Shown piece by piece: positions 1-7,712 of a stretch of 64,000 nucleotides of DNA. The notes under the pieces were generated by a model. It did no database searches. It worked only from the letters and a program-made list of their open reading frames with translations, and was not told the origin of the DNA. This DNA comes from Actinomyces viscosus (lineage in GTDB: Bacteria > Actinomycetota > Actinomycetes > Actinomycetales > Actinomycetaceae). The translations under genes were made by a program, and so were the position numbers. The stretch lies in NCBI RefSeq assembly GCF_900637975.1, contig NZ_LR134477.1, positions 1,922,001 to 1,986,000 of the forward strand, given 5' to 3'. Position 1 is the stretch's first letter; every line of letters starts with the position of its first letter.

Positions 1-478
1 CACCCCGAGAACGTACGCACATAGGTGATGTCGGCGACCCACAGCTCGTTGGGCCTGAACGCGCTGAAATGCCTTTTGACGAGGTCGGCCGGGCACCGGT
101 CCGGAGGTGCCGAGCGGGTCGTCCTGGGCGACTTGGCGCGCCTGACACCGTGCAGACCCAGGTCGCCCATGAGCCGCTCGACGGTACAGCGGGCCACGTG
201 ACCGGCTCCGTGACGCTCGGCGACCTCAAGGGCGACCCCGCATCACGTGCATCTTGCGGGCCCCCAGCACCGAGTAGCTGGTTCTTGTGGACCCTGGATA
301 TCTCCGCCTTGAGGGCCTCGTCGAGCAACGACCTGGCTGATGGAGGACGGCTACGACGGGCGTAGCAGGCACTCGGGGCGATCTGCACACCAGCCTCGCT
401 GAGCGTGGCGCAGATCGGCCAGGCCCCGAGCTCCTCCTTCTTGGCCTCGATGTACTGACAGATCAGCGCGACGGGCGC
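1..478 (-). pseudogene. IS3 transposase orfB fragment (copy A)
   Basis: Amino-terminal part of an IS3 orfB. Recognisable pieces in shifting frames are the start (AKKEEFG, GVQIAPST), the linker (EISRVHKN, ARKMHV) and the entry to the integrase core (HVARCTVERLM, ADLVKRHFSAF, WVADITYV). At least two one-base frameshifts break it: one in the VHKN/SYSVLG region and one in the stretch before HGAGHVARC. The same two lesions occur in copy C, and the first also in copy B. Cannot encode an active transposase; the catalytic core lies mostly off the window. Confidence 0.75.
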
Positions 479-779
479 TCACACTCCGCCGCGAAAAAAG
501 CCGACGCACTCCTCAGGATCGCGTTGGCTCTTCGCAGCTCTCGGACCTCCCTTCTCCAGCTCCTTGATCCGCTGCGCTTCATCGGTGGTGGTTCCCGGTC
601 TTAGACCACCATCGACCTGGGCCTTCTTGACCCAGGAGCGCAGAGCCTCGGGGTGGACTCCCAGCTCCTCGGCGATCCTGCGGATCGCGCCCTTGGCCCG
701 CGCCGGGTCGGCCAGCGCCTCCAAGGCCCGTCCTCGTGGCCCGCTCGCGCAGCTCATCGGGGTACTTCCTCTGTCCCAT
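479..779 (-). pseudogene. IS3 transposase orfA (copy A), double frameshift
   Basis: Helix-turn-helix orfA (HTH_Tnp_1 type) starting ATG at 779 with GQRKYPDELRERATR. The reading frame is lost after ATR because of one extra G in ACGGGCCTT; the homologous sequence (ALADPARAKGAIRRIAEE, GVHPEALRSWVKKAQ, leucine-zipper KELEK) resumes in another frame. A second extra C near 548 scrambles the C-terminus (GGPRAAKSQRD instead of VRELRRAN). The first lesion is shared with copies B and C; the second is unique to A. Confidence 0.75.
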
Positions 780-831
780 GACAGTGATCCTTCCGTGTCA
801 TCACCGCCTCCATCAAACCCGGGGCGATTCA

Positions 832-1712
832 GGGGTTCGCATACCGATGGCGGAGTGTGGCCGGGTGGTGTTGAACCAGTGGACCCACTCGGCGGTGGCG
901 ACCTCGACGGCGTCGATGTCCTCCCAAGGGCCCTGGTTGCGGATCAGCTCGGCCTTGTACAAGGAGTTCAGAGCCTCGGCCAGAGCGTTGTCATAGGAGT
1001 CCCCCTTAGAGCCTACAGAGGCGACTGCCTCGCAGTCGGACAGGGCCTGCCCGTAGCGAATGGACCGGTACTGCACCCCACGGTCGGAGTGGTGCACCAG
1101 GCCCGTCAGGTCAGCACCGGTTCGCTTTCGTTGCCAGACGGCCATGCTCAGGGCGTCCAGGGCCAGGTCGGTGTACAGGCTCGTGGAGGTCTGCCAGCCG
1201 ATGATCCTCCGCGAGTACACGTCGGTCACGAAAGCCACGTAGACCCATCCGGAGAAGGTGCGTACATAGGTGATGTCGGCGACCCACAGCTCGTTCGGCC
1301 TGAACGCGCTGAAATGCCTTTTGACGAGGTCGGCCGGGCACTGCTCTCGCGGTGCGCTGCGCGTGGTGCGCGGGGACCTGGCGCGGCGGACGCCGCGCAG
1401 ACCCAGGTCGCCCATGAGGCGTTCGACGGTGCACCGGGCCACGTGACCGGCACCATGACACTCGGCGGCCTCGGGTCGGTTGAGCATCACGTGCATCTTG
1501 CGGGTCCCCAGCACCGAGTAGCTGGTTCTTGTGGACCCTGGATATCTCCGCCTTGAGGATCTCATCGCGCAGGCTCCTGGCGCTAGGAGGCCGGCTACGG
1601 CGGGCGTGAGTCAGGTGCTCGGGGCGATCTGCACACCAGCCTCGCTGAGCGTAGTGCAGATCGGCTCGACCCCGAGATCCCGCCGGTTGTCGTCAATGAA
1701 GGAGTCGATGAC
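832..1712 (-). pseudogene. IS3 transposase orfB (copy B), core intact
   Basis: The rve/integrase core is uninterrupted from about 1475 down to 832, with all three DDE positions visible: WVADITYV, VHHSDRG and NALAEALNSLYKAE. The C-terminus ends in RPHSAIGMRTP and then reads into copy A's tip (ESPRV). The N-terminal region is broken twice: a one-base loss at GVQIAPST/THARRSRPP near 1607 and the shared one-base insertion at VHKN/SYSVLGTRKM near 1527. It is the best preserved orfB here, but expression as a full protein would need two frame corrections. Confidence 0.8.
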
Positions 1713-1714
1713 CT

Positions 1715-2027
1715 CTACCGGCGGTCGAGCTCCGCCTGGGCGAAATACGCACTCGCTTTGCGCAGGATCTCATTGGCCCGACGCAGCTCTCGGACCTCCT
1801 TCTCCAGCTCCTTGATCCGCTGCGCTTCATCGGTGGTGGTTCCCGGTCTTAGACCACCATCGACCTGGGCCTTCTTGACCCAGGAGCGCAGAGCCTCGGG
1901 GTGGACTCCCAGCTCCTCGGCGATCCTGCGGATCGCGCCCTTGGCCCGCGCCGGGTCGGCCAGCGCCTCCAAGGCCCGTCCTCGTGGCCCGCTCGCGCAG
2001 CTCATCGGGGTACTTCTTCTGTCCCAT
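1715..2027 (-). pseudogene. IS3 transposase orfA (copy B), frameshifted
   Basis: Starts ATG 2027 (GQKKYPDELRERATR) and loses frame through the same extra G found in copies A and C. From there the correct frame (DPARAKGAIRRIAEELG to RANEILRKASAYFAQAE) runs to a stop at 1715. An alternative start inside the gene (ATG of MSCASGPRGR, in the downstream frame) could give an N-terminally altered product of about 110 residues, so some residual DNA-binding function is conceivable. I treat it as a pseudogene. Confidence 0.7.
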
Positions 2028-2086
2028 GACAGTGATCCTTCCGTGTCATCACTGCCTCCATCAAACCCGGGGCGATTCAAGTCTCA

Positions 2087-2233
2087 GGCACGTCGAGGTC
2101 TCTCAGGTGGCGTGTGTAGCAGCTCCCATCATCGGGGGACCTCGACCCCTACCTGGTGTAACGACGCACCCACCCCACCTATACACTTCAATAGGCTTCA
2201 GCTACCACACCCTCAAACGCGAAGAGCCGGTTT
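2087..2233. repeat. 147-bp imperfect repeat, first copy
   Basis: Resembles 9097-9245 over its whole length. Best conserved are CACGTCGAGGTCTCTCA, the stretch GTGTAGCAGCTCCCATCATC, and CTCAAACGCGAAGAGCC near the end. The last part overlaps the stop codon of copy C orfB. Two readings are possible: it is the right-hand end of this IS3 type, with the 9097 copy a solo end, or it is a repeated intergenic module of the toxin/immunity locus. No clear inverted partner of the TGAATCGCCCC tip is visible in it. Confidence 0.55.
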
Positions 2234-3205
2234 AGTTGGTTGTGGTTGTTCCTGGCGGTGGTGGTCGTGGTGGGTGTCGGGGGCCCAGGCGGCTTCGTGC
2301 TCGGCGGGGGTGCGCATGCCGATGGCGGAGTGAGGGCGAATGGTGCCCGTACCAGTGGACCCACTCGGCGGTGGCGACCACGGGCGGCGTCGATGTCCTC
2401 CCAAGGTCCCTGGTTACGGATGAGCCCCGGCCTTGTACAGCGAGTTGAGCGCCTCGGCCAGAGCGTTGTCGTAGGAATCCCCCTTAGAGCCTACAGAGGC
2501 GACTGCCTCGCAGTCTGATAGGGCCTGCCCGTAGCGGATGGACCGGTACTGCACGCCGCGGTCGCAAGTGGTGCACCAGGCCAGAGAGATCAGCCCCGGT
2601 GCGTTTTCGCTGCCAGACGGCCATCTTGAGGGCGTCCAGAGCCAGGTCGGTGCACACTGGCCGGTAGGTGGTCTGCCACCCCACGATCCGCCGCGAGAAC
2701 ACGTCGGTGACGAAGGCGACGTAGACCCACCCCGAGAACGTACGCACATAGGTGATGTCGGCGACCCACAGCTCGTTGGGCCTGAACGCGCTGAAATGCC
2801 TTTTGACGAGGTCGGCCGGGCACCGGTCCGGAGGTGCCGAGCGGGTCGTCCTGGGCGACTTGGCGCGCCTGACACCGTGCAGACCCAGGTCGCCCATGAG
2901 CCGCTCGACGGTACAGCGGGCCACGTGACCGGCTCCGTGACGCTCGGCGACCTCAAGGGCGACCCCGCATCACGTGCATCTTGCGGGCCCCCAGCACCGA
3001 GTAGCTGGTTCTTGTGGACCCTGGATATCTCCGCCTTGAGGGCCTCGTCGAGCAACGACCTGGCTGATGGAGGACGGCTACGACGGGCGTAGTAGGTGCT
3101 CGGGGCGATCTGCACACCAGCCTCGCTGAGCGTGGCGCAGATCGGCCAGGCCCCGAACTCCTCCTTCTTGGCCTCGATGTACTGACAGATCAGCGCGACG
3201 GGCGC
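2213..3205 (-). pseudogene. IS3 transposase orfB (copy C)
   Basis: Reads VALICQYIEAKKEEFG at the start, then GVQIAPSTYYARRSRPP, the shared frameshift after EISRVHKN, a second before HGAGHVARC, a third inside the second catalytic motif (HH then LRPRR instead of HHSDRG, one extra base near 2570) and a fourth after NSLYKA near 2430. The first Asp motif (WVADITYV) and the Glu motif (NALAEALNSLYKA) are recognisable. This is the most decayed of the three orfB copies. Confidence 0.8.
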
Positions 3206-3505
3206 TCACACTCCGCCGCGAAAAAAGCCGACGCGCTCTTCAGGATCGCGTTGGCTCTTCGCAGCTCTCGGACCTCCTTCTCCAGCTCCTTGATCCGCTG
3301 CGCTTCATCGGTGGTGGTTCCCGGTCTTAGACCACCATCGACCTGGGCCTTCTTGACCCAGGAGCGCAGAGCCTCGGGGTGGACTCCCAGCTCCTCGGCG
3401 ATCCTGCGGATCGCGCCCTTGGCCCGCGCCGGGTCGGCCAGCGCCTCCAAGGCCCGTCCTCGTGGCCCGCTCGCGCAGCTCATCGGGGTACTTCCTCTGT
3501 CCCAT
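3190..3505 (-). pseudogene. IS3 transposase orfA (copy C), frameshifted
   Basis: ATG at 3505 begins GQRKYPDELRERATR; the extra G shared with copies A and B shifts the frame. The remainder (AKGAIRRIAEELGVHPEAL through VRELRRANAILKSASAFFAAE) ends at 3190, overlapping the start of orfB as is usual for IS3 elements. Unlike copy A, its C-terminal half is in one frame. Confidence 0.75.
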
Positions 3506-3594
3506 GACAGTGATCCTTCCGTGTCATCACCGCCTCCATCAAACCCGGGGCGATTCACTTACTGCGTCGTCGGGCTTCTGGTTCGCCACCGTAG

Positions 3595-4731
3595 GGGCGA
3601 GCGGCGGCCTCGACGTGGTCGAATATCGGTACCAAGCTGGGTTCGTGCGCTGATGACCTGGAGACGGTGTGCACGGGGCGTCTGGCGGGTCAGGAGTCGT
3701 TGGCTGTGGCGACGTTCAAGTCGTTGCAGGCTGGGTCTGCTTCGCACCTGAGGATGACCGGTCAGGTGGCCGGCGCGATCTCGGGTGGGTTGACGGTGGC
3801 CTCGGTGATTGTGCGGATGGTGCATGACCTGGTGCGTGACGCGATTGCTGATGTGATCGGTAAGGTGGCCTCGAAGGTGGCGATCGGGGTGCTGACGGCG
3901 GGTCTGGCGGCGCCGTGGGCGGTGGCCTCGGTGATTGCTGATGTGTCGTCGTGGGTGACTCGCCTGTCCAAGGAGGTCGCCGACGTGGTTCTGTCGGCCA
4001 GGAACCTCAAGGGCCTGCTGGACAAGGCCAGCAAGCTGCTTGACGATGTGGGTGCGGCTTTCGGTCGTATCACCTCCAGTATCGGTGAGGCTGCGGCTAA
4101 GGCCGGTGACGGCGTTGCCGGGGCTGCTCGGCAGGTCGGTGACTTCCTGTCCTCCCTGCGCCCGCAGCAGGCACTGGCCGGGGCGCCGGGTATGACCACG
4201 CGCCAGGCCCGTGAGGTGACCAAGGCTAGCCCCACCGTCTACAGGCCCAAGGGTCCCAAGACCACCAAGCCCTCACGGTCCAACCCCAACGAAGGCCGCT
4301 GGGGCCAAAAACGCAAAGAGACCCCAACAGAGTCCGCCAGCGGTGCTGGCAAGTCCGAGGTTGATCCGAAGAATGATCGGACTGACCGTGGTGACCGTCG
4401 CGACGCCAGAGGCCGCTTTACAGAGCGTAACGGCGGGGCGAACACCTATGCCGACTACGAGCGCCAAGGAAGAGAAGTGTATTCTCAACAGAGAGAAGAG
4501 GCTGGCAAACCTCTTCAGCGGATGGTTGAGGAGCAGCGTAAGGCTCACGTAGACGGGGTCGAACAGGGGCGGTTCTATGATGGGTTGGCTCAGGAGGCGG
4601 ATGGTACCTGGACTGGGATTGAGAATAAGCACGGCTCCGCCTCCCTTAAGGCGGAGCAGAGAGAATTCGATCGGGCTGTCTCCTCTGACAACCCAGCACG
4701 AGTTCGTCTCGACACAGGCGAGGTGATATAG
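3595..4731 (+). pseudogene. WXG/T7SS-type polymorphic toxin with PD-(D/E)xK-like tip, truncated at both ends
   Basis: The open frame starts after a TAG at 3592; the real N-terminus was removed by IS3 copy C. The first residues (AAASTWSNIGTKLGSCADDL) match the N-terminal cassette at 6886-6954 (65 of 69 bases). Then follow an amphipathic/hydrophobic region (ISGGLTVASVIVRMV; GLAAPWAVASVIADV), a basic Pro/Lys/Arg-rich linker, and a C-terminal domain with GRFYDGL, IENKH and QREFD. The Asp and the E-x-K spacing fit a restriction-endonuclease-fold toxin tip (inference). IS630 copy 1 inserted 3' and creates the stop after GEVI; removing it restores EVVRVAYTYE and a stop at 6015-6017, 16 bases before the immunity gene. 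Confidence 0.75.
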
Positions 4732-5982
4732 TGGAGTTTAAACGAGATTATTTTGTGAGTCGGTAGGGGAACTTGTTTGCCTGGATGAAGGTCTCGAATG
4801 CTTGTCGGGTTTGGGGGAATGTGGCTCTTTGGTGGTTGCTGATACTGTCCTTTGCTTCTTTCCAGACGTGCTCGATGGGGTTCTCGTCGGGGCTGTAGGC
4901 GGGTAGGTTGATCAGGTGGATCCTCTCGAGGTTCTTGATGGTCTTGAGGCTGTTTGTGAGCTTTGCTGAACGGTGCCAGGAGGCGTTGTCCCACACGATG
5001 ACGATCTTCTTCTTGTCGGGGTGCTTCACGGTCAGGTCGATCAGGGCCTGGGTGATGGTGCCGGTGTCCTGCCAGTCGAGGGTCATCAAGTCGACGGTGC
5101 CGTCGGTCTCGTGCAGGAAGCCGATGTAGGACTGGGCCTGGCGGCGGCGGTCGACCTCCAGGCGGGCGGCGTCCCCCCGGCGGATCCACGCCCTGCGCAC
5201 GATCGCCTCGTGCTCGATACGCACCTCGTCGGCGCACACCACCATCACCTCGGGATCGGACCACTTGCGGACGATCTCGGAACGGATCTGGCTCATGCGC
5301 TGGTCAACGTCCGCCTGGGGCGGGCGGCGCTGGTCAACGGTCTGGGGGCGGTGGAAGGACAGGCCCGCCATGTGCAGCAGGAACCGGTAGGAGGCGGCAG
5401 AGGCGTACTCCACCTCGAAGTGGTCGTAGACCCAGGCCGCCAGATGGGGCACGTCCCAGAACCCGATGGGCAGGCCCTGCTCCGACGGGGGCCGGGACAG
5501 TACCCCGGCCACCTCCTGGCGCTGGGTGGCGGTGAGCCTGGAGGCGTTGAGGTTGCCGGCGTGACCGGTGTGGATTGAGGCCAGGCGGTACCGGTTCCAC
5601 TCCCGAGCCCAGCTGCGCACCGTCTCGGGCGTGCGCTCGACGACCTGGGCCACGACCGCGGTATCCACACCCTTGGACAGCAGCACGACCGCCTCGGACT
5701 TCAAACGCATCAACCTGTAAGGCGCCTGGTGCTTATAGCCCTGCAAAACAGTCCACTCATCATCACTAACCACGACCCTGTCCATCCCAGCATGATATTC
5801 CGCCCTCGACCCGAGAGCTCACACGAAACGCCGACAACACAAGAGACGACAACAAAAGAAGCCAGCACCAGCAGCCAAGCACCCCACGAGAAAGCGACAC
5901 CCCCACATCGGACGCCCCACGAATACCCGATCACCAACCCAACAACAAAACCAGCAACACGAATCTTGTTTTAATCACACTA
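4729..5982 (-). mobile_element. IS630-family element, copy 1 (1254 bp)
   Basis: Matches 7675-8928 throughout, with no difference noticed. Ends are imperfect inverted repeats: TAGTGGAGTTTAAACGAGATT at the left and TAGTGTGATTAAAACAAGATT when the right end is read inward. With these limits the flanking duplicated dinucleotide is TA (4727-4728 and 5983-5984), the hallmark of IS630/Tc1-mariner insertion, and excision restores a sensible 3' end for the toxin gene. A 190-bp non-coding stretch separates the transposase start from the right end. The element carries one gene. Confidence 0.85.
4748..5785 (-). CDS. IS630-family transposase (copy 1)
   Basis: 345-residue DDE transposase that would cut and rejoin its element at TA sites. 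An N-terminal helix-turn-helix is visible (VVAQVVERTPETVRSWARE). The catalytic triad lies in ADEVRIEH (about residue 190), VWDNASWH (about 268) and PDENPIEHVW (about 300), the standard IS630 DDE arrangement. Length is normal and no lesion is visible, so it is probably functional. An apparently identical protein is encoded at 7694-8731. Confidence 0.92.
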   Translation of the reverse strand: MDRVVVSDDEWTVLQGYKHQAPYRLMRLKSEAVVLLSKGVDTAVVAQVVERTPETVRSWAREWNRYRLASIHTGHAGNLNASRLTATQRQEVAGVLSRPPSEQGLPIGFWDVPHLAAWVYDHFEVEYASAASYRFLLHMAGLSFHRPQTVDQRRPPQADVDQRMSQIRSEIVRKWSDPEVMVVCADEVRIEHEAIVRRAWIRRGDAARLEVDRRRQAQSYIGFLHETDGTVDLMTLDWQDTGTITQALIDLTVKHPDKKKIVIVWDNASWHRSAKLTNSLKTIKNLERIHLINLPAYSPDENPIEHVWKEAKDSISNHQRATFPQTRQAFETFIQANKFPYRLTK

Positions 5983-6033
5983 TAGAAGTCGTGAGAGTGG
6001 CGTATACTTACGAGTAGCCTTGAGGAGGATGAA

Positions 6034-6537
6034 ATGGAAAGACGTTTTACGACATGGACCGTCAGTCCGAGGTTCGGCTTAAGGAATAATTTCCTCACTC
6101 CGCAGACGCCGAACATAATTTTCAACGAGATAAAAGATCAGCTGGAGTCTCCGAAATTCCTGCGACTCGGCGGTTTCTTTTCGTTTGGTGTGTGCGCGCT
6201 TCCGGAGGGGGTGATGTGGCCGGAGGATGTTCCCAAGAACGACCCTTCCCTCAACAGCTACATGCAGGTCGCAGGTGTTCATGAGGCGATGACTGTTGAG
6301 GTGCGGGTCTCCGACGGAGGTGACTCCTACACTCACTACGCGGTGGCTCGTGAGCCTGTGGCTGATCCTGAGGCGTGGGCGACGGTGTCCTGGGATGACG
6401 GGGGCCCTGAGCCCTTCAGGATCCAGGTCCACCCTGAGGAGGTGTTCACCGGTGAGCAGGCTGTGCCGGTGTTTCGGGCCTACATTGAGGACGGTGCCCT
6501 GCCGCCGGTCGAGCTGCTGCGCCGACTTGATGTCTGA
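6034..6537 (+). CDS. Imm1-like immunity protein for the upstream toxin
   Basis: 167 residues with a strong ribosome site (GAGGAGG about 7 bases upstream of ATG 6034). It lies just downstream of the interrupted nuclease toxin; before IS630 copy 1 arrived the toxin stop was 16 bases away. It is a paralogue of 9264-9761: the C-terminal halves share AMTVE-RV, YAVAREPVADPEAW, TVSWD-GG, IQVHPEEVFTGEQAVPVF and LLRRLD, while the N-terminal thirds differ more. The conserved C-terminal pattern resembles Imm1 family immunity proteins. Predicted role: cytoplasmic protein neutralising the toxin tip. Position is strong evidence; the family name is tentative. Confidence 0.65.
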   Translation: MERRFTTWTVSPRFGLRNNFLTPQTPNIIFNEIKDQLESPKFLRLGGFFSFGVCALPEGVMWPEDVPKNDPSLNSYMQVAGVHEAMTVEVRVSDGGDSYTHYAVAREPVADPEAWATVSWDDGGPEPFRIQVHPEEVFTGEQAVPVFRAYIEDGALPPVELLRRLDV

Positions 6538-6645
6538 CCGCACGAAGAACAAGAGGGCCCTGTGGTCCTGTGTCCCCCGCCCGGCGCAGGACCGCAGCCT
6601 CTTTTCCTGCGCCGTCGGACATTGCGCTCCACCGGCGTAAGGTGA

Positions 6646-7238
6646 CTCGTTCTGGCTTTCGCCTCTGATGCTCCTCTTGGAGCGTCAGAGGTGTTTGAGT
6701 CCAAGAGCTGGGTTGCTGGTGGTCTGGCGACTTTGGCGACGGCTGCTGACACGGCCTCGGCGGTGATGGATCCTCTGGGTGAGGCGCTGTCGGCTGGGGT
6801 GGCGTGGGTCATTGAGCACCTGGGCAGTCTCAACGAGTGGCTCAATGAGCTCACCGGTGACAGTGACGCGGTGGCTGCGGCGGCTTCGACATGGTCGAAT
6901 ATCGGTACCAAGCTGGGGTCGTGCGCGGATGACCTGGATACGGTGTGCACGGGGCAGGTACCCAGTTCCATGGGCCGCCTGAGAGGATCAACGTGGTGGC
7001 GATGCTCAAGGAGGTCAACCAGAACTTCCCCGACAGCGGTTTTGAGTCCTACTTGCAGCTGGAGCAGCAGATCGCCAAGGACCCGGGGAACTACAATGGC
7101 TTCGCCGTAGACTTCAACTACCGCGACCCGGTCGGGCCGGAGCTGACCAAGACCGAGCAAGTACCCACTGATTTCAAAGCGACGTGGACGGACGCGTCTG
7201 GAGTCGATCAGAATCAGCCGTTCGTGAACCATCACTAG
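6646..7238 (+). pseudogene. Effector N-terminal cassette fused out of frame to an Endonuclea_NS_2 tail
   Basis: Open from 6646; the first usable start is GTG 6691. Frame 1 (to 6954) encodes a WXG-like helical head (SKSWVAGGLATLATAADT; SLNEWLNELTGDSD; TWSNIGTKLGSC). Immediately after TVCTG the sequence jumps to the end of a DNA/RNA non-specific endonuclease read in another frame: GTQFHGPPERINVVAML, KEVNQNF, LEQQIAKDPG, stop at 7238. The middle of the protein, including the catalytic DxGH-type motif expected just before GTQF, is missing. Looks like a cassette deletion or recombination product, not an active toxin. Confidence 0.7.
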
Positions 7239-7250
7239 GAGGTAGTGTCT

Positions 7251-7712
7251 GTGAGTGTTGAGAACCTGAGTGCCCAGGAGGCTTTTGACCGGTTCGAGGG
7301 GATGCTGCGGGAGTGGCTGCGTGACAGTGGTGGGACCCGGGTCGACATCGAGTACAACGCCATCCACAGAACCGGGCACATCATCAACTGGCTGACGATT
7401 GACGGCCAGCGTAAGTCCGTACGCTTTCCCGCTAAACTGGGTTTTTCTATGGATGCCCTTCGTCCGGCTCAGGTGGATCCTGTTCGGGGTGCGTGGTTGT
7501 ACTCGCACTTGTGGATGGAGGCTGCTGATGGGGTGCTGCATCAGGAGTCGGACTGGATGCGTGAACCTATGTGGATGGGTGAGCCGGTGTCTGAGCAGGG
7601 TGCTGCGGTGGAGCTGAGGATTCACCCCCGGGATCCGGAGTTCATTCCGGAGTGGATGGCGACTAAGGCTGCTGTAGTGGAGTTTAAACGAGATTATTTT
7701 GTGAGTCGGTAG
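7251..7712 (+). pseudogene. Putative immunity protein (for the NS_2 nuclease), 3' end replaced by IS630
   Basis: Start GTG 7251 is preferred over GTG 7245 because AGGAGG at 7237-7242 then has normal spacing. About 141 native residues (SVENLSAQEAFDRFEGML, DIEYNAIHRTGH, GAWLYSHLWMEA, IHPRDPEFIPEWM) are followed by about 12 residues encoded by the IS630 left end (EFKRDYFVSR). It sits 12 bases after the nuclease tail, so it is probably that nuclease's immunity protein. The family is not recognised; the Trp-rich middle resembles several immunity-protein folds. May still be functional if the lost tail was short. Confidence 0.6.

Larger units (their letters stand above)
1..831 (-). mobile_element. 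IS3-family element copy A, partial (runs off window start)
   Basis: Degenerate IS3-type element read on the minus strand: part of orfB lies at 1-478 and orfA at 479-779. The terminal tip TGAATCGCCCCGG ends at base 831. Bases 1-831 repeat at 2728-3557 with only scattered substitutions and one extra C near 548, so A and C form a long direct repeat of period about 2.73 kb. The tip of A sits directly against the truncated 3' end of copy B's orfB, with no intervening DNA, so A inserted into or recombined with B. The far end lies outside the window. Confidence 0.85.
832..2079 (-). mobile_element. IS3-family element copy B, 3' end of orfB lost
   Basis: Second IS3-type copy. Its orfA-side tip (GGGGCGATTCA on the plus strand) ends at 2079. 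At the other side orfB stops abruptly at 832, where copy A's tip begins, so the last 25 or so orfB codons and the right terminus are missing. B is more diverged from A and C than they are from each other, for example in orfB sequence around 1610-1715. No target-site duplication can be shown because one end is gone. Confidence 0.8.
2213..3557 (-). mobile_element. IS3-family element copy C
   Basis: Third IS3-type copy, with orfA tip at 3557 and orfB ending at 2213. It is near-identical to copy A over 2728-3557. Its insertion or rearrangement point cuts the 5' end of the effector gene that begins at 3595. Both transposase genes are broken by several one-base frameshifts, so it cannot move by itself. 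It retains the full orfB C-terminus (RPHSAIGMRTPAEHEA...), which copy B has lost. Confidence 0.8.

Noticed and set aside
479-779. Programmed ribosomal frameshift as explanation for the orfA break
   Set aside because: IS3 recoding normally lies at the orfA/orfB overlap on an A-rich slippery run, not near the N-terminus. The site here (ACGGGCC) is not slippery in that sense. A shared mutation is simpler.
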